A stretch of 64,000 nucleotides of DNA from Firmicutes bacterium HGW-Firmicutes-14 (lineage in GTDB: Bacteria; Bacillota; Thermincolia; Thermincolales; UBA2595): contig PHAB01000007.1 in NCBI GenBank assembly GCA_002840275.1, positions 62,001 through 126,000 on the forward strand, read 5' to 3'. The notes beneath the pieces were generated by a model. That model saw only the letters and a list, made by a program, of their open reading frames with translations, made no database searches and was not told the origin of the DNA. Shown in pieces: positions 9,448-18,284 of this stretch. Numbering within the stretch: position 1 is the first letter of the stretch; each line of letters opens with the position of its first letter. The translations under genes were made by a program, and so were the position numbers.

Positions 9448-10926
9448 ATGGATGGCCAAAAAAACAATTTTGGTATATTTAGCGAAAGTGATTGTGAAGG
9501 TAGTTATACAAAAGAGAGTTGCGGAGAAGATATTCTTATTACACCAAAAATAATTAACGCCTTTTTAAGAAATCATGGCCTGAATAAAGAACTGAGGGCT
9601 AAACACCTGTTTGCTTTTGGTATCGGAACAGTGATTACCGGCTTCTTTACTCAATGGAATATTGGTTTGGGGCCGGCCGGACCATATGGGTTATTTGCTG
9701 CGATGCTGATTGTGTCCTGGATTTATTTAACTTTTTTTTCGGTACTGGCCCGCTTTTCCGTTAACTATCCTTATGCCGGAGGTCCTTATGCATACACCAG
9801 ACTGGGGTTGGGTACATTCGGCGGCTACCTGGCCGGGGCTGCTACTACCTTGCAATTTGTCTCGGCATCGGCATTGGTTTTAATGATCGCAAGAAAATTC
9901 GTATCCTCAATTTACCCGCAGATGCCTGGGGATTATCTTGTTTTATCAATGTTTGTGTTTTTGCTTATCATTCACTTGTCGGGTATCTGGGTTTCAGGCA
10001 TAGTGCAAATATTCCTTACCGGCACAGCCTTAAGCGGTATAGGTTTGTTTTTCATCGGAGGTTATCATGCCCCTCATATAAATAATTTTGTGACAGACCC
10101 GGTTGTGTTTGGCGGCTGGCAGGGCATCTTGGCTGCTATGCCTGCTGTTATGTGGCTTTATCTTGGTATGGAAGGAATCACTATGTCGGCTGAAGAAACA
10201 AGGAAACCACAGCGTGACCTGCCCCTGAGCCTGATGACAGGTATGGGTTTTGCATTTTTGTTATCTCTGGGAGTCATATATGTGGGAGCATTTTATACAG
10301 ATTGGTCTTTGTTGAAAACTGTTAATTTCCCTTTGCTTTTTATCCTGTCAAAAGTTCAAAGTGAGGACAAAGTGTTGCTGGCTACCTTTGGTCTGATCAA
10401 TTTAGGGGTATTTTTTACCAGCCTCCACGGCTTAATTAACGGATACTCCAGGCAGGTCTATGCCCTCTCACGGGCCGGTTATCTGCCAAATTATTTAAGC
10501 CGGATGAGAACAAAGCATCAGACCCCGTTTCCGGCTGTTATAATCCCCGGGTTATTCAGTGTCATCATTTGCTTTGCCGCTTCTTTCCAAACAGTGACTG
10601 TGCTTACGCTTTTTAGCGCAATGTTGATGTATTTGCTGGTCATAATTTCGTACCTGAGAATTATAAAGTCAAAACCAAAAATTTTTAGTAAAAGCAGGGC
10701 ACTGCTTTGCCATCCGTTTGTCTTGCTGGTTAATTTAGGATTATTGGTTATGGGCCAGATTTCTCTAATGTATCAATATTTTACCTCTGTTTGGGTTATA
10801 TTGGCAGTTTATTCCGGGGTGTTTTTATACTATTATTTCCGGGCCGGTAAACATATCCGTGATGAAGCTCCGGAAGAGACTGCTGCGATATCAATGCAGA
10901 ACAAAGTACGGATAGAAGTTAAGTAA
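9448..10926 (+). CDS. APC-family permease, probable ethanolamine permease
   Basis: This is a 12-segment amino acid/polyamine/organocation permease of about 492 residues. The first segment, FGIGTVITGFFTQWNIGLG, and the following PYAGGPYAYTR motif match the pattern of ethanolamine permeases (Eat type), where a Trp-Asn pair lies in helix 1. The location directly upstream of a second permease and the eut genes supports ethanolamine or a related amine as substrate; this is inference. ATG 9448 is chosen because AGGTGAT lies about 7 bases upstream. An AT-rich stretch upstream gives no clear antiterminator hairpins. Confidence 0.75.
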   Translation: MDGQKNNFGIFSESDCEGSYTKESCGEDILITPKIINAFLRNHGLNKELRAKHLFAFGIGTVITGFFTQWNIGLGPAGPYGLFAAMLIVSWIYLTFFSVLARFSVNYPYAGGPYAYTRLGLGTFGGYLAGAATTLQFVSASALVLMIARKFVSSIYPQMPGDYLVLSMFVFLLIIHLSGIWVSGIVQIFLTGTALSGIGLFFIGGYHAPHINNFVTDPVVFGGWQGILAAMPAVMWLYLGMEGITMSAEETRKPQRDLPLSLMTGMGFAFLLSLGVIYVGAFYTDWSLLKTVNFPLLFILSKVQSEDKVLLATFGLINLGVFFTSLHGLINGYSRQVYALSRAGYLPNYLSRMRTKHQTPFPAVIIPGLFSVIICFAASFQTVTVLTLFSAMLMYLLVIISYLRIIKSKPKIFSKSRALLCHPFVLLVNLGLLVMGQISLMYQYFTSVWVILAVYSGVFLYYYFRAGKHIRDEAPEETAAISMQNKVRIEVK

Positions 10927-10959
10927 CTTTGGGTTTTAGTCCTGCCGGGAGGAGAAAAG

Positions 10960-12387
10960 GTGGATTTTGACAAGCGTTTAGAGAACCAAATTGAAAAAGA
11001 CATCCAGCACCTGCGAAGGTTAGGTTACGCCCAGGAACTCTATCGGACCATAGGGGGATTTTCCAACTTTGCCATTACTTTTTCCGTCATTTCTATCTTA
11101 AGCGGATTAATGACCCTGTATGGATACGGATTAAGCCTGGTAGGCCCTTTCAGCATTTGGACATGGGCAATTGTCGGACTCTTTCAGTTGATGGTAGCTC
11201 TGGCGCTGGGTGATATTGCCTCTATCTATCCTCTGGCAGGAGGGGTCTATAAATGGACAGGGAGGTTAGGCAATCCTCATGTGGGCTGGTTTTGCGGCTG
11301 TTTCTCCCTGCTGGGCTGGCTGGCTTGTACAGCGGGCATACAATTTGGGATGGGGATATTTTTGACCGCCTATTTAGGTTTTGAACTATCCCCGCTGAAC
11401 ATTCTATTAATTACTGCTGTCATCATAGCAGCCCACAGTATAATCAATGTCTACGGGATCAGGCTGGTGGCAAAGATTACCGATTTCAGTGTGGGAGTTC
11501 ATATAATCGGGGCTGCTGTTCTGGTTGGACTGCTGCTTATCTTTGGCCGCAATAACCCTCTCGAATACATACTGCATGTGGGCAATGTGCCTCAGGGTAT
11601 GATTATTTTTAATTTCATTCAGGCATTACTAATGTCAGCGTGGACATTAACTGCTTTTGATGCTTCCACCAATGTTTCCGAAGAGAGTATTAATCCCTCC
11701 AAAGTTGTTCCGTGGGGAATGGTAGTTGCAGTACTTTGTTCTTGGGTTTTAGGCAGTTTGCTGCTCCTCAGCCTGAATTTATCTTTGCCCGGTCTGGCGG
11801 AAACCCTTGATTCCGGTTTTCCTGCCGCACTTTATGTAATTCGTACCGCCCTTGGTACAACTATATATAAATTTATTACCATTTTTATTTTATTGGCCCA
11901 GTTTACAGCAGGTTTGTCATCACAAACAGTTTCTATCCGGATTATTTATTCTTTTTCCAGGGATAAAGGCCTTCCTTTTTCAAATCTCTGGAAAAACGTT
12001 TCCCCCAAATACAGCACTCCTGTTTACAGTGTGCTGTTAATCAGCGGGGCTACTTTATTGCTCTGTATTTTTGCTCCCTCACTGCAAATGATTACTTCAT
12101 TAAGCACAATCGGGTTATACTTTGCTTATGCAATTACCATGGCAGTTGCCATTTCTGAAAGAAGGAAAATACAGGTTAACCACGGGCCCTTTCATTTGGG
12201 GAGATTCAGGCTGCCTATTCAGGTAATCAGTTTTTTATGGACAATCTTTATCACCTTCATTATGGTTGTTCCCCCGATAGGTAAGGGGGGTAAGGTTTTC
12301 TTGCTGGCGACTGTATTTATAACTGTATATTATTTTGTGGCAATGCGAAAACAGTTAGGAGCGGAATTTAAATATACTTTAGAATAA
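10960..12387 (+). CDS. APC-family amino acid/amine permease
   Basis: This is a second 12-segment APC permease (475 residues) of the GABA/choline-permease-like branch: an N-terminal LGYAQELYRTIGGFSNFAI stretch, then SLVGPFSIWTWAIVGLFQL, and the helix-6 AFDASTNVSEES motif typical of that branch. The GTG start at 10960 follows GGGAGGAG. It sits 33 bases after the first permease and 42 bases before the sensor kinase, so all four genes to 14353 look co-transcribed. The substrate is not certain: ethanolamine, choline-like compounds or an amino acid are possible. Confidence 0.75.
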   Translation: MDFDKRLENQIEKDIQHLRRLGYAQELYRTIGGFSNFAITFSVISILSGLMTLYGYGLSLVGPFSIWTWAIVGLFQLMVALALGDIASIYPLAGGVYKWTGRLGNPHVGWFCGCFSLLGWLACTAGIQFGMGIFLTAYLGFELSPLNILLITAVIIAAHSIINVYGIRLVAKITDFSVGVHIIGAAVLVGLLLIFGRNNPLEYILHVGNVPQGMIIFNFIQALLMSAWTLTAFDASTNVSEESINPSKVVPWGMVVAVLCSWVLGSLLLLSLNLSLPGLAETLDSGFPAALYVIRTALGTTIYKFITIFILLAQFTAGLSSQTVSIRIIYSFSRDKGLPFSNLWKNVSPKYSTPVYSVLLISGATLLLCIFAPSLQMITSLSTIGLYFAYAITMAVAISERRKIQVNHGPFHLGRFRLPIQVISFLWTIFITFIMVVPPIGKGGKVFLLATVFITVYYFVAMRKQLGAEFKYTLE

Positions 12388-12429
12388 TTTGTGATTTGAC
12401 TGCAGTTAAAGATAAAGGTGGTAATATTA

Positions 12430-13773
12430 ATGAACATTCGGGAAATGCTTTTGTTGAATACCGGTCTTAAGTCTGAACAGATTCATACTCTGGAAAAGAT
12501 GCTGGAACACTTGTGTTTCCTCAAGCAGTTTTATGATGAGTTAAGGATAATTATCCCTGCCAGGGAAGAAAACCGGGCAGTGGAAATTTTAAATGATTCG
12601 GATTATAATGTGGTCTCACTGGAAGACCCGGAGCTGATCAAGCTGCTGGATAAAGACTTTTCTCATTTTCCGCTGCCGGCGGCATCTGAAATTAGGAGTT
12701 ATACTCCGGTAATTTCCGATAAAAATGAATTTTCGGCTTTGGTAGTATACCGGGAAAAGAAAAATCCCAGCCCGGATTTGGAGAATCTGATAGAATGGTG
12801 CCACCAGGATTTACACCAGGTATATCCCGTAAATTACCTGGTACCTGACGGAATCATTGTTATTGACTCTCTGGGGAAGGTGCTGTTCACCAATTATGTG
12901 GCCCGGGATATCTGCCGGCGGCTTAATATAAAGGGAGAGTCCTTTATGGCGATAGTTGAGGCGTTGGGCATAAAGCCCATGGTTTTTCAGGAGTTTTTAT
13001 CCAGGCCTGCTTTTGTAAGCAGTTATATCCAAATTGGACATTTCGATGTCAGTGTACTGGCGAATCCGCTGTTTGCCGGGGGAGCATTCACCGGGGCAAT
13101 TTTAGTTTTATCAGACCTTACACTGATTAAGAAAAAGGAAAGGGAACTAATTAAGAAATCAACGGTAATTAAAGAAATTCACCATAGGGTAAAAAACAAT
13201 CTGCAAACTATTACCAGCCTGTTAAGTCTGCAGATGAGGCGAACCAATTCGGAAAAAGTTGAAAAGGCATTCAATGAAAGTATTAACCGTATCCTTAGTA
13301 TTGCGATAATTCATGAAGTATTGTCTCAACAGGAACTGGAAATTATCAACCTTAAACAGACTGTTTACAAAATACTGGAAATGATACTTGCTAACATGGT
13401 TTCTCCCAATAAGGCCATAAATGGAGAAATCTGCGGTGAGGACGTATATCTTAATGCCCGCCAGGCCAGTAATCTTTCTCTTTGTATTACCGAGCTGATT
13501 CAGAACGCAGTGGAACATGCTTTCACAAACCAGACAGAAGGAGTTATCAGGATAACTGTAGAAAAAATTAAAGATGAAGTTCAGATCACTGTTAAAGATA
13601 ATGGCAGCGGAATTCCGTCAGGGGGACTGCAAAATGTACGGAGCCTGGGCATGCAGATAGTCGATACTATTACTCAAAATAATTTAAATGGCAGGTTTTT
13701 TATAGAAGGTTCGCGGGCCGGAACAGCTGCACATATTGTGTTTCCTGCAGGCAGTGAAGAGGGGGGCGATTGA
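12430..13773 (+). CDS. eutW: Ethanolamine-sensing histidine kinase
   Basis: EutW senses ethanolamine and phosphorylates EutV. The protein has no membrane segment. It has an N-terminal sensor region (about 1-140), a PAS-like domain (about 140-230, PDGIIVIDSLGKVLFTN), a HisKA_2 domain with EIHHRVKNNLQTI, where the first His of the pair is the expected phosphoacceptor, and a HATPase domain with the N box (ELIQNAVEHAF) and G box DNGSGIP. ATG 12430 follows AAGGTGG. The stop overlaps the region where EutV starts, indicating translational coupling. Confidence 0.88.
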   Translation: MNIREMLLLNTGLKSEQIHTLEKMLEHLCFLKQFYDELRIIIPAREENRAVEILNDSDYNVVSLEDPELIKLLDKDFSHFPLPAASEIRSYTPVISDKNEFSALVVYREKKNPSPDLENLIEWCHQDLHQVYPVNYLVPDGIIVIDSLGKVLFTNYVARDICRRLNIKGESFMAIVEALGIKPMVFQEFLSRPAFVSSYIQIGHFDVSVLANPLFAGGAFTGAILVLSDLTLIKKKERELIKKSTVIKEIHHRVKNNLQTITSLLSLQMRRTNSEKVEKAFNESINRILSIAIIHEVLSQQELEIINLKQTVYKILEMILANMVSPNKAINGEICGEDVYLNARQASNLSLCITELIQNAVEHAFTNQTEGVIRITVEKIKDEVQITVKDNGSGIPSGGLQNVRSLGMQIVDTITQNNLNGRFFIEGSRAGTAAHIVFPAGSEEGGD

Positions 13774-14353
13774 AATCAGTCAGTTACGAATACTAGTTGT
13801 CGAAGATGAGCCGGTAACCAGGCTCGATATAAAAGAAATGCTGCAGGAAGAGGGTTTTATAGTCGTTGGTGAATGCGGGGATGGATTAAGCGCCATTGAG
13901 CTGGCCAGGTCACTGAAGCCCGACTTGGTCCTGATAGATATTAAAATGCCGATAATGAACGGGCTTGAGGCTGCAGAAATTCTCGGTGCCGAGAGGATTT
14001 CCCCGGTATTATTACTTACCGCTTACAGCAGCAAAGAATTTATCGATGATGCCCAGAGGGTGGGAGTACTGGGGTATCTGTTAAAACCGGTTACCAAGAC
14101 TTCCCTGGTAGCCGCCTGCTATATTGCGGTAAGCCGTTACAAGGAGTTCGAAATTCTGCGGGATGAAAACAAAGACCTTGAAGAAGCACTTGAGGCCAGG
14201 AAATTAATAGAGCGGGCTAAAGGACTTTTACAGAAAAAGTATTTACTGAGTGAAGAAAAGGCTTTTAAGAAAATCCGGCAGATAAGTATGGATAAAAACA
14301 AATCAATGAAAGAGGTGGCCCAGGCTATAATTCTTAGCCTGGAAAATAAGTAG
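13754..14353 (+). CDS. eutV: ANTAR-domain response regulator / antiterminator
   Basis: EutV is a receiver-ANTAR protein that, when phosphorylated by EutW, binds dual-hairpin RNA and prevents termination ahead of eut genes. The receiver has the acidic pair (VVEDE), the phospho-Asp in LVLIDIKMP, Thr in LLLTAYS and Lys in YLLKPVTK. The C-terminal ANTAR helices run from LIERAKGLLQKKY to the end. The matching RNA target lies at 14492-14537. The start is uncertain: GTG 13754 lacks a strong ribosome site, while an ATT at 13769 overlaps the kinase stop (ATTGA) just behind a G-rich run. Confidence 0.9.
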   Translation: MKRGAIEISQLRILVVEDEPVTRLDIKEMLQEEGFIVVGECGDGLSAIELARSLKPDLVLIDIKMPIMNGLEAAEILGAERISPVLLLTAYSSKEFIDDAQRVGVLGYLLKPVTKTSLVAACYIAVSRYKEFEILRDENKDLEEALEARKLIERAKGLLQKKYLLSEEKAFKKIRQISMDKNKSMKEVAQAIILSLENK

Positions 14354-14368
14354 GGCAGATTTTTGACG

Positions 14369-14397
14369 TTGACATAAAATTAAAAGAGTGTTATATT
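14369..14397 (+). promoter_or_regulatory. eut operon promoter
   Basis: TTGACA (14369-14374), a 17-base spacer and TATATT (14392-14397) form a good sigma-A promoter just after eutV. It would produce a leader RNA of about 310 bases before eutH. Confidence 0.75.
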
Positions 14398-14412
14398 AAA
14401 TTAAAATAGCAT

Positions 14413-14459
14413 AAAGTCAGGTTTCCAAGCCGAGGGTTGGTTTTAATCATACTGACTTT
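14413..14459 (+). other. Leader RNA hairpin of unknown role
   Basis: AAAGTCAG (14413-14420) pairs with CTGACTTT (14452-14459), with a CCAA/TTGG pairing inside. It lies in the eut leader before the ANTAR target. It may insulate the leader or affect stability; no function can be assigned. Confidence 0.4.
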
Positions 14460-14491
14460 TCACATTGGTTTTTTTGGAAAACGGTATAGAT

Positions 14492-14537
14492 GTCAGGGAT
14501 AACGGAGTCCTTGACTGAAGGGTGCAGAAATCCTTCA
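14492..14537 (+). promoter_or_regulatory. Dual-hexaloop ANTAR (EutV) RNA target
   Basis: Two adjacent hairpins form. P1 (14492-14515) closes a six-base loop AACGGA (14501-14506), which has A at position 1 and G at position 4, the known ANTAR recognition pattern. P2 (14516-14537) closes the six-base loop GCAGAA (14524-14529), with G at position 4 but G instead of A at position 1. The 3' arm of P2 (from about 14529) is also the 5' arm of the following terminator, so P2 and the terminator exclude each other, as expected for EutV antitermination. Confidence 0.82.
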
Positions 14538-14583
14538 TTGTTCGATAAGAAATTTTAGTTTATCGAACATTGAGGGATTTTTT
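14529..14583 (+). terminator. Regulated terminator in eut leader
   Basis: A stem of about 20 base pairs (5' arm 14529-14548, 3' arm about 14561-14578), with one mismatch and one G-U pair, is followed by six T residues. Its 5' arm overlaps P2 of the ANTAR target. It should stop transcription before eutH unless EutV~P stabilises P2. Confidence 0.88.
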
Positions 14584-14715
14584 GTCTTTCTGGGAAGGGA
14601 GGTGTATTCCGGTAAGAAACCCAGTGCGTTGAACCAAATGGCAGTCTTTCGTTTCGGGATTCCTTGGGAAGTTGATTGCAGTATTAACCATCTTGACAAA
14701 AAGGGAGGATTAGTA

Positions 14716-15930
14716 ATGGAGAAAATCGGAACTTATATCCTGTATTTAATTATGCTTTGTGCTGTTATAGGTGCATTTGCGGCAATTCGCAATGATGAAG
14801 AAGGTTTGGGAAAAGAGTTTTTGGAAGGATTACATTCCATCGGCCCAATTTTTGTCCCTGTAGCGGGTATTATGGCAGCCGTGCCTTATCTCTCAAAACT
14901 TATTGAAGCAGTCTTCGGTCCGGCGTTTGGGGCTATCGGAGCTGACCCGGCTATTGCAGCCACGACTCTTATCGCGGTAGATATGGGCGGCTATCAGCTG
15001 GCTGAGGCCTTAGCGGCAACAAAAGAGAGCTGGATAATGGCAATGGTTACCGGCTATATGGCCGGCGCCACTATTGTATTCAGCATCCCGGTAGGTTTGA
15101 CCATGCTGGAAAAACGCGACCATAAATACATGGCCCTTGGTGTGATGTCAGGTATACTTACAATTCCGATAGGTGTATTTATTACCAGTTCAATTCTGGC
15201 TGTAACCAATACCAAGGTAAGAGGTTTGATTTCCACTGACGCAGAAGCGGCATACCAACTGGCCTTAAGTTTCGGAACTATTCTGACCAACCTGCTGCCC
15301 CTGATAGTCATTTGTGTGGCTATTGCTCTGGGTCTGCGGTTCGTTCCGGATAAAATGATTAAGGGCTTTATGTGGTTTGGCAAAGGTATGGATACGCTTA
15401 TTAAGCTGGTTTTGGTTTTCTCCATTGTAGAGTATTTTACCGGAGCATTTTCCACCGTGCTGGGCACCTGGGGATTTGCCCCGATTATTGCTGATACCGA
15501 AGACCAGTTCAGGGCCCTCGAAATAGCCGGATATATAGGAATTATGCTGGCCGGTGCCTTCCCCATGGTTTATCTCATAAATAAATACCTGCAAAAACCA
15601 TTGGCCAAGATTGGCGGTAAGTTTGGCCTGTCTGCTGTGGGCAGTGCGGGAATATTAGCCGGTGCCGCCAATATCCTCGCCTTGTTCCGTTTAATCAGGG
15701 AAATGCCTGCCAGGGATAAGGTAATCTGTATTGCATTTGGAGTGTGTGCCGCCTTCACCTTCGGAGACCATTTGGCATTTACCGCCAACTTCCAGCCAAC
15801 AATGATCCTGCCGATTATGATTGGTAAATTACTGGGCGGTTTTGCTGCTATTCTCCTGGCTTTAAAACTTTCAGTACCCAGGGCGCAGCAGTTGGAACTG
15901 GAAGAACAGATCTCCGGTGAGAGCGCATAA
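14716..15930 (+). CDS. eutH: Ethanolamine transporter EutH
   Basis: EutH is a membrane protein linked to ethanolamine uptake at low concentration. This 404-residue protein has about 10-11 hydrophobic segments, the conserved N-terminal region (LEGLHSIGPIFVPVAGIMAA), the GADPAIAATTLIAVDMGGYQLA segment and a late FGVCAAFTFGDHLAFTANF stretch. The ATG at 14716 follows GGGAGG; the frame extends 38 codons upstream without a family match. It is the first gene of the regulated shell operon. Confidence 0.93.
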   Translation: MEKIGTYILYLIMLCAVIGAFAAIRNDEEGLGKEFLEGLHSIGPIFVPVAGIMAAVPYLSKLIEAVFGPAFGAIGADPAIAATTLIAVDMGGYQLAEALAATKESWIMAMVTGYMAGATIVFSIPVGLTMLEKRDHKYMALGVMSGILTIPIGVFITSSILAVTNTKVRGLISTDAEAAYQLALSFGTILTNLLPLIVICVAIALGLRFVPDKMIKGFMWFGKGMDTLIKLVLVFSIVEYFTGAFSTVLGTWGFAPIIADTEDQFRALEIAGYIGIMLAGAFPMVYLINKYLQKPLAKIGGKFGLSAVGSAGILAGAANILALFRLIREMPARDKVICIAFGVCAAFTFGDHLAFTANFQPTMILPIMIGKLLGGFAAILLALKLSVPRAQQLELEEQISGESA

Positions 15931-15964
15931 TTCAAAATGAATCTTATGGAAGGAGGTAATCCTA

Positions 15965-17329
15965 TTGAACCTGAAGGCAAATATATCCAACAAGGTTTTT
16001 GCTTTTAACAGTGTAAAGGAAGTACTTGCTAAAGCCAATGAAGAAAAATCAGGTGACCTGCTGGCAGGAATCGGGGCGGCTTCTGCTTCGGAACGTGTGG
16101 CAGCAAAGTTAGTCCTAAGTAATCTTACTCTGGAGGATATCTACAACAATCCCGTTGTTCCATATGACGAAGATGAGGTAACCCGGGTCATTTATGACGG
16201 TCTTAATACCACAGTATATAACAGAATTAAAAACTGGACGGTTGGTGAACTCCGGGAATATATCCTGGACAGTGACACCGGTAATGAAGACCTGAAGCAG
16301 CTTGGCCGCGGCCTGACCAGTGAAATGATTGCCGCTGTGGCAAAACTGATGTCCAATATGGACCTGGTGTATGCAGCAAAGAAAATTATTATTCAGGCTC
16401 ACTGTAATACTACTATTGGAGTTCCGGGCACCCTGGCTTTCCGTAATCAGCCAAACCACCCGACAGACAGCATTGACGGAATCATGGCCTCCACCAAGGA
16501 AGGATTGTCTTTCGGCAGTGGGGACGCAGTTATCGGAATCAATCCGGTGGAAGATAATGTGGAAACAGTGGCCAGGATACTGACTACTGTCAAAGAGTTT
16601 ATGGAAAAATGGCAAATTCCCACCCAGAACTGTGTCCTGGCGCACATTACCACCCAGATGAAGGCAGTTGAAAAGGGAGCCCCTGCGGACATCCTGTTCC
16701 AGAGTGTAGCCGGCAGTCAGAGCGCCAATGATGCCTTTGGTGTCACAGCTGCTATGCTGGAAGAGGCATATGAGCTGGCTAAGGTTAAAGGCACCGGAAC
16801 CGGCCCGAACCTGCTTTATTTTGAAACCGGACAGGGCTCGGAGATTTCTCTCGACTGCCATCACGGGGCAGACGAATTGACTATGGAGGCCAGGACCTAT
16901 GGTTTCGCGCGTAAGTTCTCTCCCTTTATGGTTAACAATGTTTCCGGGTTTATCGGGCCGGAAACGATTTATGACGGGCGCGAGGTTATCCGTGCTGACC
17001 TGGAGGACCTTTTCATGGGCAAGCTTCACGGACTGCCCATGGGTATTGCTCCATGCTATACCAACCATATGAAAGCTGACCAGAATGACCAGGAAATTGG
17101 AACCATGCTTTGTGCCATGGCAGGATCAAATTACTTTATGGGAGTTCCCGGCGGGGATGATATTATGCTGAGTTACCAGGATACCAGTTATCATGATGAT
17201 GCCAGCGTAAGGGAAATTCTTGGTCTAAAGCCCCTTCCGGAGTTTGAAAAGTGGCTTGAAGAGATGGGTATTATGGAAAACGGGCGGCTTGGGAAGCGGG
17301 CAGGGGACCCATCCATATTTGATAAATAA
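15965..17329 (+). CDS. eutB: Ethanolamine ammonia-lyase large subunit
   Basis: EutB, with EutC, cleaves ethanolamine into acetaldehyde and ammonia using adenosylcobalamin. The 454-residue length and sequence are typical: the LLAGIGAASASERVAAK start region, HCNTTIGVPGTLAFRNQPNHP in the barrel, a GQGSEISLDCHHGADE segment bearing substrate and cobalamin contacts, and the MGVPGGDDIMLSYQDTSYHDD stretch near the end. The TTG start at 15965 follows AAGGAGG by 8 bases. eutC starts 16 bases after the stop. Confidence 0.97.
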   Translation: MNLKANISNKVFAFNSVKEVLAKANEEKSGDLLAGIGAASASERVAAKLVLSNLTLEDIYNNPVVPYDEDEVTRVIYDGLNTTVYNRIKNWTVGELREYILDSDTGNEDLKQLGRGLTSEMIAAVAKLMSNMDLVYAAKKIIIQAHCNTTIGVPGTLAFRNQPNHPTDSIDGIMASTKEGLSFGSGDAVIGINPVEDNVETVARILTTVKEFMEKWQIPTQNCVLAHITTQMKAVEKGAPADILFQSVAGSQSANDAFGVTAAMLEEAYELAKVKGTGTGPNLLYFETGQGSEISLDCHHGADELTMEARTYGFARKFSPFMVNNVSGFIGPETIYDGREVIRADLEDLFMGKLHGLPMGIAPCYTNHMKADQNDQEIGTMLCAMAGSNYFMGVPGGDDIMLSYQDTSYHDDASVREILGLKPLPEFEKWLEEMGIMENGRLGKRAGDPSIFDK

Positions 17330-17345
17330 TCGGGAGGTGAACTGG

Positions 17346-18257
17346 ATGGCAGCAGAAAGTCAAATGGAACAATTAATTGTGGAAAATGTAATGAAAGAAC
17401 TTGCCAAAAGAGGATTAATGGGGAATGGGAGTCCGAATCAGGTGGAAATGCCTGAAAAGGCCGCCGGAGCTCAACCTAAGACAGAACCCTACCGGGAAAG
17501 TGGCGATGACCCTTTAACCATTCCTGACATAACCGGCATATGGGTGCCCAATCCGGAAAATCTCGAGGCTATTAAGGTCATGAAACAGGCCACTCCGGCC
17601 AGGATCGGTCTTTATAGGGCCGGAACCCGGCCCAAGACCGGTGCGATGCTGAAGTTCATGGCTGATCATGCCCAGGCTATGGATGCTGTGTTTCTTGATG
17701 TATCAGAGGAGTTCCTGCAGAAGATGAACCTATTCTTAGTAGATACTATGGCCCAGGATAAAGAAGAGTTCCTCAAGCGGCCGGAGCTTGGACGGAAGCT
17801 ATCCCGGGAAGGGGAAAAAATGATTAAGGAAAAATGCGAGAAAAACCCCCAGGTCCAGATTCTCGTAGTAGATGGCCTGAGCTCTTCCTCAATTGAGGCA
17901 AATGTGCCTGATGTCCTGCCGGCATTGACCCAGGGTCTTACCGCAGCAGGTATTAAGGTGGGAACTCCGTTCTTCATAAAAAACGGCCGCGTGGGGGTAC
18001 AGGACCATGTGGGCAAGCTGCTGAATGCGGAAGTGGTTGTTTCTCTCATCGGTGAGCGTCCCGGGCTGGTAACAGCTGACAGTATGAGCGCTTATATAAT
18101 ATACAGTCCTGACGAAAATACAGTGGAAGCGGACAGAACTGTTTTTTCCAATATACATCAGGGAGGAACCCCTCCCGCGGAAGCGGGCGCTCATCTGGTA
18201 GATGTGATTAAGCGGATTCTTCAGGCCAAAGCCAGCGGGATGAAGCTTAATCAATAA
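17346..18257 (+). CDS. eutC: Ethanolamine ammonia-lyase small subunit
   Basis: EutC completes the ammonia-lyase and contributes to cobalamin binding. The body (RIGLYRAGTRPKTGAMLKFMADHAQAMDAV; VDGLSSSSIEANVPDVLPAL; GERPGLVTADSMSAYI) is characteristic. The first ~20 residues (QMEQLIVENVMKELAKRG) form an amphipathic helix followed by a loose linker, as in encapsulation peptides that route enzymes into microcompartments. ATG 17346 follows GGGAGGTG. The length of 303 residues is usual. Confidence 0.96.
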   Translation: MAAESQMEQLIVENVMKELAKRGLMGNGSPNQVEMPEKAAGAQPKTEPYRESGDDPLTIPDITGIWVPNPENLEAIKVMKQATPARIGLYRAGTRPKTGAMLKFMADHAQAMDAVFLDVSEEFLQKMNLFLVDTMAQDKEEFLKRPELGRKLSREGEKMIKEKCEKNPQVQILVVDGLSSSSIEANVPDVLPALTQGLTAAGIKVGTPFFIKNGRVGVQDHVGKLLNAEVVVSLIGERPGLVTADSMSAYIIYSPDENTVEADRTVFSNIHQGGTPPAEAGAHLVDVIKRILQAKASGMKLNQ

Positions 18258-18284
18258 TGAGCAGGAAAATAGGTGGTTCTTCAA

